From the NCBI RefSeq assembly GCF_050699915.1, contig NZ_JBOHGA010000207.1, positions 1 through 10,803 of the forward strand: a DNA stretch of 10,803 bases. Direction: 5' to 3'. Made by a program: the position numbers and the translations under genes. The stretch is from Actinophytocola sp050699915 (GTDB lineage: Bacteria; Actinomycetota; Actinomycetes; Mycobacteriales; Pseudonocardiaceae). The stretch's first letter is position 1; each line of letters starts with the position of its first letter. This document shows positions 6,147-10,803 of the stretch, piece after piece. The notes beneath the pieces were generated by a model that had not been told where the DNA came from, did no database searches, and saw only the letters and a list, made by a program, of their open reading frames with translations.

Positions 6147-7204
6147 TAGTTGAGGACCGTGGCGAAGCGGAACAGGTCGGCGACGTCCAGCGGCGGCGGG
6201 TCGGACCGGGCCTCCACGTAGTACACGGTCGCGTGCAGGAACGTCCCGTTCGGGCGCATCGCGGTCAGCCGGTGGACCGTGTGGTCGGTCTCCGGCTCGG
6301 AGAACACGCTCACCGCGCCGTAGGTGCCGTCCGGGAACCGCCGGTACGTGCAGTCCAGCTGGAACTCCGGGCACGGGGTGTACCGCGGGTCGGAGTCCGG
6401 GTCGCGACGCCCGACGTCGATCTTCAGCAGGGCCGCGTCGTGGCCGGCGCCGAGCAGCGCCACGGCGAGGTAGAGGTCGGGCGTGTCGGCGACGTGGAAC
6501 ACCAGCGGCTCCCACGGCTCGGACCCGTACGTGGTGGAGACGGCGATGGGCGCGACGTCGACGCCGGCCAGCACCCGTGACCGGGCCTTGGCCAGCTGCG
6601 CGGTGAGCCGGCGGGCACGGTTGTCGATGGCGGCCGCCGAGTTGCCGACGGACGGCGGCGGGCCGGGCGCACCCGTGGCCGACGGGTCCGTCGGCGGCGG
6701 CGACCACGACGAGTCGTTCGGCGGCGCGCTCGCCGGCTCACCGAGGCCCAGCACCGCGGCGAACACACCCGCCACGAGGAGCACGCCGGCCGCGACACCG
6801 ACCGAGCGCCACCGCCGCGGCGCCGGCTCGACGTCCTCCTCGGGCCACGGGTCCGCGGCAAGCTCGGCCAGCTCGGCCGCGAGCCGCTCCTCGTCGGTGG
6901 CCAGCACGTCCAGCGCCGCGGCCGTCTCCAGCTCGACGGTCTCCTCGGGCCGTTCCAGCAGCTCGGCCACCTCCGCCACCGACAGCCCGGACCAGTAGCG
7001 GAGCACCACCACCGCCCGCTGTCGCGGCTCCAGCGTGGCGAGCCCACGGCGCAGCGGCTCGGACTCCGGCGAGGCGGACTCGGCGAGATCGGCGGGATCG
7101 GCGAGCCACTCGCGGACGACGTCAGCCGGCTCCTGCTCGGCCTCCGGCGGCGGGGCGCCGAGCAGACGCGCCAGCCCGGCGAGGGAGTCCGCGGCTGGCA
7201 CCAT
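6143..7204 (-). CDS. Membrane-anchored protein with sigma-region-4-like N-terminal domain
   Basis: This 353-residue protein of unknown function has three visible parts. Residues about 54-100 (LATLEPRQRAVVVLRYWSGLSVAEVAELLERPEETVE) look like region 4 of ECF sigma factors, the helix-turn-helix that recognises -35 DNA; region 2 is absent. A single hydrophobic segment (about 134-155) preceded by RRWR predicts cytoplasmic N-terminus and external C-terminus. A Pro/Ser-rich linker (156-190) leads to an extracytoplasmic domain with Cys278 and Cys285 (PCPEFQLDC), which could form a disulfide. The layout suggests a membrane-tethered regulator or an anti-sigma-like sensor, but that is inference; the HTH may serve protein-protein contact only. 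The ATG at 7204 is chosen because upstream in-frame sequence is antisense to the next gene and offers no other start. Its ribosome-binding site is weak. It is convergent with hsaB (4-bp overlap) and divergent from the MmcQ-like gene. Confidence 0.75.
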   Translation of the reverse strand: MVPAADSLAGLARLLGAPPPEAEQEPADVVREWLADPADLAESASPESEPLRRGLATLEPRQRAVVVLRYWSGLSVAEVAELLERPEETVELETAAALDVLATDEERLAAELAELAADPWPEEDVEPAPRRWRSVGVAAGVLLVAGVFAAVLGLGEPASAPPNDSSWSPPPTDPSATGAPGPPPSVGNSAAAIDNRARRLTAQLAKARSRVLAGVDVAPIAVSTTYGSEPWEPLVFHVADTPDLYLAVALLGAGHDAALLKIDVGRRDPDSDPRYTPCPEFQLDCTYRRFPDGTYGAVSVFSEPETDHTVHRLTAMRPNGTFLHATVYYVEARSDPPPLDVADLFRFATVLNY

Positions 7205-7216
7205 GGCTCCATGGTG
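7199..7216. repeat. 18-bp perfect inverted repeat containing two divergent start codons
   Basis: CACCATGG and CCATGGTG are perfect inverted arms separated by CT. The minus-strand ATG (7204-7202) and the plus-strand ATG (7211-7213) occupy mirror-image positions. Both genes therefore begin ATG GTG, with only six bases between the start codons. Confidence 0.85.
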
Positions 7217-7549
7217 ACCGAGGACGACGTCCGGCGGGTAGCCCTGTCGCTGCCACGCACCACGGAGAAGCCGTCGTACGGCAGGCCCGGCTTCCGGGTC
7301 AAGGACAGGCTCTTCGCCCGCATCCGCGAGGAGGGCGACGTGCTCGCGATCTGGGTGGCCGACGAGGGCGAGAAGCAGGGCCTGATCTCTTCCGAGCCGG
7401 AGAAGTTCTTCACCACCCCGCACTACGACGGCCACCCGCTCGTCCTGGTCCGCTTCGCCGCCGTGGACGTCGACGAGCTGACCGAGCTGCTCACCGACTC
7501 GTGGCGGCTGCGCGCACCGACGCGCGTGCTGGCCGAGCTCGACGGCTGA
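7211..7549 (+). CDS. MmcQ/YjbR family protein
   Basis: The 112-residue cytoplasmic protein matches the MmcQ/YjbR (CyaY-like fold) family: an N-terminal helix with the VALSLPRTTEKPSYGRPGFRVKDRLFARI pattern (10-38), an antiparallel sheet (VLAIWVADEGEKQGLI) and a C-terminal helical segment ending in LTDSWRLRAPTRVLAEL. Family members are small single-domain proteins often labelled DNA-binding from their structural similarity; their biochemical role is not settled. Length is normal for the family. The ATG at 7211 lies in the palindrome shared with the divergent membrane protein gene. No Shine-Dalgarno sequence is seen close to it, so a leaderless mRNA is possible. The gene is followed by a 52-bp gap and the alpha/beta hydrolase on the same strand, with which it may be co-transcribed. 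Confidence 0.88.
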   Translation: MVTEDDVRRVALSLPRTTEKPSYGRPGFRVKDRLFARIREEGDVLAIWVADEGEKQGLISSEPEKFFTTPHYDGHPLVLVRFAAVDVDELTELLTDSWRLRAPTRVLAELDG

Positions 7550-7592
7550 CGTCACGCCCGCCGCCGGCGCCGCGACGTACCGGGTGAGCACT

Positions 7593-7597
7593 GGAGG
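7593..7597 (+). promoter_or_regulatory. Ribosome-binding site deciding the hydrolase start
   Basis: GGAGG lies four bases before the ATG at 7602 and downstream of the in-frame GTG at 7584. It supports the ATG as the true start, although the spacing is on the short side. Confidence 0.6.
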
Positions 7598-7601
7598 CGG
7601 C

Positions 7602-8840
7602 ATGGCCAAGCTGGCCGGTGCGCTGCGCACGCACCACAAAGTGATCACCGACGGCTTCTTTCGCAGCGGCGACCTGGACTTCCAGACCCGGGGCGCGCTC
7701 GGCCGGGCCGTACACGGCGCGAGCGACCCGGGCGACGTGCTCGCCACGATCGCGCGGGTGCGCTCACCCCGGGACTGGTTCCGCGAGTGGTCCACGACGG
7801 CCGAGCAGACCGAGACTGTGGCCGCGGCCGCCCACAAGGCCGGGCACCGGGTCAGCGCGGCCGGGGCGTACCTGCGCGCGGCGACGTACTGGGCCGCGGC
7901 ACTCGACGGCGTCGACAGCCTCGGCGATCCGGGCCCTCGGCTCGCGCCGACCTTCCGCCGGCACCGGGACTGCTGGGACGCGTTCGTCGACTGCTCGGAC
8001 GGCGCGCACGTGCGGGTGTCGGTGCCGTACGAGGCGACCTCGCTGCCCGGCTACCTGCTGCGCCCGGACGCCTCGGGCACGGCGCGGCCCACGTTCGTGG
8101 TCACCAACGGCAGCGACGGCTCACTGTCGGACCTGTGGGGCAGCGGGGTCGCGGCCGCGCTCGAGCGCGGGTGGAACGCGTTCGTCTTCGACGGGCCGGG
8201 CCAGCAGTCGATGCTCTTCGAGCACGACGTGGCATTCCGCCCGGACTGGGAGGCCGTGCTCACGCCGGTGCTCGACGTGCTGGTGGCCCGCCCGGACGTC
8301 GACGCCGGCGCGCTGACCGGGTACGGCATCAGCCAGGGCGGCTACTGGCTGCCGCGGGCGCTGGCGTTCGAGCACCGGCTGCGGGCCGCGGTGGTCGACC
8401 CGGGCGTCGTGGACGTGTCGACGTCGTGGCTCGGCCGGCTGCCGGACAGCATGGTCAAGCAGCTGGACGCCGGCGACCGCGAGGGCTTCCTGAAGAGCAT
8501 GCGAGTCGCCGAGCGCGTCCCGAGCCTGCGCCGCACGCTCGCCTTCCGCGGCCGGCCCTACCGGCGCGACGACATGTACGACCTGTTCCGGACCGTGTGC
8601 GAGTACCGGCTCACCAGCGAGCAGGCGGGCGCCGTCCGCACGCCGCTGCTGGTCACCGACCCGGAGGGCGAGCAGTTCTGGCCGGGCCAGTCGCGGAGAC
8701 TCGCGGGGCTCGTCGCGGACGCGGAGGTCGTCGCGTTCGCGGCGGCCGACGGCGCGGGCGGGCACTGCGAGCCGCTCGCGCGCCTGCGGGTGGAGCAGCG
8801 GATGTTCGACTGGCTCGCCGACCGGCTGCGGACGAGCTGA
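7602..8840 (+). CDS. Alpha/beta hydrolase with N-terminal helical domain
   Basis: The 412-residue protein has an N-terminal helical part (about 1-130) and a C-terminal alpha/beta hydrolase fold, the layout of the FrsA/2,6-dihydroxypseudooxynicotine hydrolase group. Visible motifs are the first strands with PGYLLRP (149-155) and TFVVTNGSDGS (164-174), FDGPGQQSM (196-204), and the nucleophile elbow GYGISQGGYW with Ser244. The acid is probably Asp353 (VTDPEGEQFWPGQS) and the base His388 (GGHCEPLAR). Substrate is unknown; relatives cleave C-C bonds of beta-diketone-like compounds or esters, so a C-C or ester substrate is reasonable but unproven. An alternative GTG start at 7584 would add six residues and lacks a ribosome-binding site. 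Its stop lies 3 bp from that of the convergent acyl-CoA dehydrogenase. A steroid role is not shown by the sequence, and no KstR site precedes it. Confidence 0.85.
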   Translation: MAKLAGALRTHHKVITDGFFRSGDLDFQTRGALGRAVHGASDPGDVLATIARVRSPRDWFREWSTTAEQTETVAAAAHKAGHRVSAAGAYLRAATYWAAALDGVDSLGDPGPRLAPTFRRHRDCWDAFVDCSDGAHVRVSVPYEATSLPGYLLRPDASGTARPTFVVTNGSDGSLSDLWGSGVAAALERGWNAFVFDGPGQQSMLFEHDVAFRPDWEAVLTPVLDVLVARPDVDAGALTGYGISQGGYWLPRALAFEHRLRAAVVDPGVVDVSTSWLGRLPDSMVKQLDAGDREGFLKSMRVAERVPSLRRTLAFRGRPYRRDDMYDLFRTVCEYRLTSEQAGAVRTPLLVTDPEGEQFWPGQSRRLAGLVADAEVVAFAAADGAGGHCEPLARLRVEQRMFDWLADRLRTS

Positions 8841-8843
8841 ACG

Positions 8844-9842
8844 TCACATCCCGGCGAGGCCGGCGAGTCGGTCGACGTGCTCGGCCGGCGGGCCGAACAG
8901 CGGCAGACCGGCGTGCGCGCGCTTGAAGTAGCGGTGCGCGTCGTGCTCCCAGGTGATCGCGATGCCGCCGTGCAGCTGGATCATCTCGCCAGCCACCTCG
9001 TGCAGGGCCTCCGCGCAGTGCGCCTTCGCGACCGCCGCACGCAGGGCCAGCTCCGACGGCGGCGCGAGCGCGGCGGCGAGCGCGGCCGACTCGGCCGTCT
9101 CCACCAGCACGTGCATGTCCGCCATCCGATGCTTCAACGCCTGGAACGAGCCGATCGGCCGGCCGAACTGCCGCCGCTGCTTCGCGTAGTCCACGGTCAG
9201 CTCCAGACAGCGGGCCGCCGTCCCGGCCTGCTCGGCCGCGAGCGCGGTGCACGCCACGTCGCGCAGCAGGTCGAGGTCCATCGCCCCCACCATGCGGGCG
9301 GGCGCCGCGGACAGCGTCACGGTCGCGAGCCGGCGGGTCTGATCCATCGCCGGTGTGTGCGCACGGACCGCCACGGCCGGCTCGACCTCGAAGAGTGCCG
9401 GGCCGTCGTCCGTCCGGGCGACCGCCAGCAGGAGGTCCGCGGTGTCGCCGTCCAGCACGTAGGCCGCCGAGCCGGACAGCTCCCAGCCCGCTGTCCCGTC
9501 CCGCGCGACACAGGCCGGCTCCGCCCAGCCGGACGGCGAGGCCCAGGCCAGCGCGACGACCGAGCCCGTGGCGACCCGCGGCAGCAGCGCGGTGTCGCCG
9601 GCCGAGACCAGCGCGGTCGCGGCCAGCACCGAGCCCAGCATCGGGGTGGCGGCGAGCGTGCGGCCCAGCTCGTATTGCACGACGAACACCTCGGCCAGCC
9701 CGGCGCCCAGTCCGCCGGCCGGCGCGGGCACGAGCAGCCCCGGGGCACCCAGCTCGGTCAGCGGCGGCCAGTGGTCGGACTCCTTGGCCAGTAACCGGCG
9801 AACCGTGTCCCGCAGCGACCGCTGGTCCTCGGTCAAACGCAT
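8844..9842 (-). CDS. Acyl-CoA dehydrogenase, small (steroid/FadE-type) subunit
   Basis: This FAD-dependent enzyme or enzyme subunit introduces a trans-2 double bond in acyl-CoA. The 332 residues include an N-terminal helical domain (1-65), a reduced middle beta domain (about 95-180) and the C-terminal helical domain with the family signature YAKQRRQFGRPIGSFQALKHRMADM (219-243) and QLHGGIAITWEHDAHRYFKRA (289-309). It is shorter than the usual 380-400 residues. Together with the WEHDAH block, this resembles the small subunits of actinobacterial heteromeric dehydrogenases such as FadE28 or FadE27, which work as alpha2beta2 complexes on steroid side chains. No partner subunit is visible here, and I cannot place the catalytic glutamate with confidence. 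The ATG at 9842 gives the typical MRLTEDQRSLRDTV start and lies close to a -10, with no Shine-Dalgarno sequence. Substrate could be a steroid acid or another branched acyl-CoA. Confidence 0.87.
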   Translation of the reverse strand: MRLTEDQRSLRDTVRRLLAKESDHWPPLTELGAPGLLVPAPAGGLGAGLAEVFVVQYELGRTLAATPMLGSVLAATALVSAGDTALLPRVATGSVVALAWASPSGWAEPACVARDGTAGWELSGSAAYVLDGDTADLLLAVARTDDGPALFEVEPAVAVRAHTPAMDQTRRLATVTLSAAPARMVGAMDLDLLRDVACTALAAEQAGTAARCLELTVDYAKQRRQFGRPIGSFQALKHRMADMHVLVETAESAALAAALAPPSELALRAAVAKAHCAEALHEVAGEMIQLHGGIAITWEHDAHRYFKRAHAGLPLFGPPAEHVDRLAGLAGM

Positions 9843-9847
9843 GCCAC

Positions 9848-9853
9848 AATCTA
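9848..9853 (-). promoter_or_regulatory. Candidate -10 element of the acyl-CoA dehydrogenase gene
   Basis: TAGATT (9853-9848, minus strand) fits TANNNT and ends five bases before the ATG at 9842, suggesting a leaderless or nearly leaderless transcript. A weak -35 candidate is TAGGCA (9877-9872) with an 18-bp spacer. The flanking inverted repeat overlaps this promoter. Confidence 0.4.
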
Positions 9854-9872
9854 ACCAAACGGTTGCTTGGTT
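9853..9872. promoter_or_regulatory. Inverted repeat, TetR-type operator candidate
   Basis: AACCAA (9853-9858) and TTGGTT (9867-9872) form perfect 6-bp arms around an 8-bp spacer. The repeat lies between the -10 and -35 candidates of the acyl-CoA dehydrogenase gene. Many TetR-family regulators of fatty-acid or sterol genes bind such sites. It does not fit the KstR or KstR2 consensus, so the regulator is unknown. Confidence 0.5.
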
Positions 9873-9904
9873 GCCTAGCGCGTCCCTCGATCGGGCCGGT
9901 TCGA

Positions 9905-9910
9905 TATTCT
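9905..9910 (+). promoter_or_regulatory. Possible -10 element upstream of the kinase gene
   Basis: TATTCT matches TANNNT and would give a transcript with a leader of roughly 40 nt carrying the GAGGAG ribosome-binding site. No convincing -35 is seen at 16-18 bp upstream, so support is thin. Confidence 0.25.
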
Positions 9911-9944
9911 CAGTGACGGTCGGGGGCCTGAACACGACGCACGC

Positions 9945-9950
9945 GAGGAG
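9945..9950 (+). promoter_or_regulatory. Ribosome-binding site of the kinase gene
   Basis: GAGGAG is a strong Shine-Dalgarno sequence. In the kinase frame it is followed by CTG (2-base gap), GTC (5-base gap) and ATC (8-base gap), with no ATG, GTG or TTG at a usable distance. Confidence 0.6.
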
Positions 9951-9958
9951 ACCTGGTC

Positions 9959-10803
9959 ATCGAGAAGGGTGCACTGGTCGCTGGCCGTTATCGGTTGTTG
10001 GAGCAGGTCGGCAGCGGCGCGATGGGTGTGGTGTGGAAGGCGCAGGACGAGCGCCTGGACCGCACCGTCGCCATCAAACGCCTGCTCGTCCGCTACGCCG
10101 TGTCCGAGGAGCAGTCCGAGGAGACCCGCCGGCGCGCGATGCGCGAGGCGCGGATCGCGGCGCGGCTGCAGCACCGCAACGCGATCGCGATGTTCGACGT
10201 CGCCGAACACGACGGCGACCCCTGCCTGATCATGGAGTTCCTGCCGTCGCGCAGCCTCTCCGCGGTGCTGGCCGAGCGCGGCACGCTCCCGCCGACGGAG
10301 GTCGCGGAGATCGGCGCGCAGGTCGCCGCCGCGCTCGCCGCGGCCCACGCGGTCGGCATCGTGCACCGCGACGTCAAGCCGGGCAACATCCTGCTCGCCG
10401 ACAACGGCACCGTGAAGATCACCGACTTCGGCATCTCGAAGGCGCTCGACGACGGCACGGTGACCACCCAGACCGGCCTCGCCGGCACGCCCGCCTACCT
10501 CGCTCCCGAGATCGCCCGCGGCGAGGACCCCGGCCGCGCCTCCGACGTGTTCTCCCTCGGTTCGACGCTCTACCACGCCGTCGAGGGCAAGCCGCCGTTC
10601 GGCACGAACTCCAACCCGCTGGCCCTGCTGCACGCGGTCGCGTCGGGCATCGCGCCGCCGCCGCGCAACGCCGGCCCGCTCGCCGACACGCTGGCCAACC
10701 TGATGCGGCCCGACCCAGGCACCCGCCCGACCATGCAGGCCGCGGCGGGCGCGCTCGCCAACCCGGCCGACGCGCCGACCAGGCAGACGAAGCCGGCCAA
10801 GCC
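9959..10803 (+). CDS. Hanks-type serine/threonine protein kinase, catalytic domain (runs off the window)
   Basis: The visible 281 residues hold an essentially complete kinase domain. It has a glycine loop GSGAMGVVW (18-26), Lys40 in VAIK, the alphaC Glu63 (MREARIAARL), the catalytic loop HRDVKPGN (136-143) with Asp138 and the DFG motif at 156-158. The activation loop carries Thr167, 169, 170 and 172 before GTPAYLAPE (176-184), and SDVFSLG follows (195-201). An RD catalytic loop and a threonine-rich activation loop suggest control by autophosphorylation. After about residue 265 the sequence turns Pro/Ala/Lys-rich, as in linkers leading to a membrane helix and a sensor domain, which would lie beyond the edge. 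The start is uncertain: the frame is closed by a stop at 9929-9931, and no ATG, GTG or TTG precedes the glycine loop at a sensible place. ATC at 9959 is used here, with GTC 9956 and CTG 9953 as alternatives. It is divergent from the acyl-CoA dehydrogenase; no substrate is indicated. Confidence 0.88.
   Translation, partial: MEKGALVAGRYRLLEQVGSGAMGVVWKAQDERLDRTVAIKRLLVRYAVSEEQSEETRRRAMREARIAARLQHRNAIAMFDVAEHDGDPCLIMEFLPSRSLSAVLAERGTLPPTEVAEIGAQVAAALAAAHAVGIVHRDVKPGNILLADNGTVKITDFGISKALDDGTVTTQTGLAGTPAYLAPEIARGEDPGRASDVFSLGSTLYHAVEGKPPFGTNSNPLALLHAVASGIAPPPRNAGPLADTLANLMRPDPGTRPTMQAAAGALANPADAPTRQTKPAK

Noticed and set aside
7205..7837. Upstream extension of the sigma-region-4-like protein that might have supplied the missing region 2.
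   Set aside because: The in-frame sequence is antisense to the MmcQ-like gene and shows no sigma region 2 motif, so the short form is kept.
9853..9872. KstR or KstR2 site before the acyl-CoA dehydrogenase gene.
   Set aside because: The repeat has AAC and GTT words at the wrong spacing for KstR and lacks the CAAG-NN-CTTG core of KstR2. It is kept only as an unassigned operator.
1..10803. Mobile elements, CRISPR arrays, tRNA or rRNA genes, phage genes.
   Set aside because: Reading both strands showed no transposase or integrase motifs, no spaced direct repeats of CRISPR type, no long terminal inverted repeats and no RNA gene consensus.

Overview
The window comes from a very GC-rich genome with strong G/C bias at third codon positions, GTG starts, leaderless-type promoters and operators of the actinobacterial cholesterol regulator KstR. 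The gene content and order fit a steroid-degrading actinomycete. The coiled-coil protein and kinase style suggest a non-mycobacterial member, perhaps of the Pseudonocardiales, but that placement is inference.

Positions 1-2251 hold two divergent steroid dehydrogenases. On the minus strand is the N-terminal part of 3-ketosteroid delta1-dehydrogenase (kstD), cut by the window edge. On the plus strand is a complete flavoprotein resembling 3-ketosteroid delta4-(5alpha)-dehydrogenase. A single perfect KstR-type operator lies in the 25-bp gap between them and overlaps or abuts both -10 elements. A small minus-strand coiled-coil protein (2215-2574) follows. The 143-bp gap after it carries two perfect DnaA boxes and the KstR-controlled promoter of the next operon.

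Positions 2718-6146 are a complete, tightly overlapping hsaA-hsaD-hsaC-hsaB operon, in the same order as Mycobacterium tuberculosis Rv3570c-Rv3567c. KstD helps open steroid ring B. HsaA with its flavin reductase HsaB then hydroxylates the resulting phenol 3-HSA to a catechol, HsaC cleaves the catechol (meta cleavage) and HsaD hydrolyses the product. The window therefore covers the central A/B-ring part of sterol or androstane degradation.

Positions 6143-9842 are less clearly linked to this pathway. They hold a minus-strand, single-pass membrane protein with a sigma-region-4-like N-terminus, a divergent MmcQ/YjbR protein whose start codon lies in the same 18-bp palindrome, an alpha/beta hydrolase, and a convergent small acyl-CoA dehydrogenase with an inverted-repeat operator candidate. 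From about 9959 to the right edge is the catalytic domain of a Hanks-type serine/threonine kinase, which appears to lack a standard start codon.

Genes are packed almost without gaps. Convergent pairs overlap or lie within 3 bp, and no intrinsic terminator is recognisable. I saw no tRNA, rRNA, CRISPR array, transposase or attachment site. The steroid genes are well understood in general. The less explained features are the twin DnaA boxes before hsaA, the region-4-only membrane protein, the palindromic double start and the kinase start.
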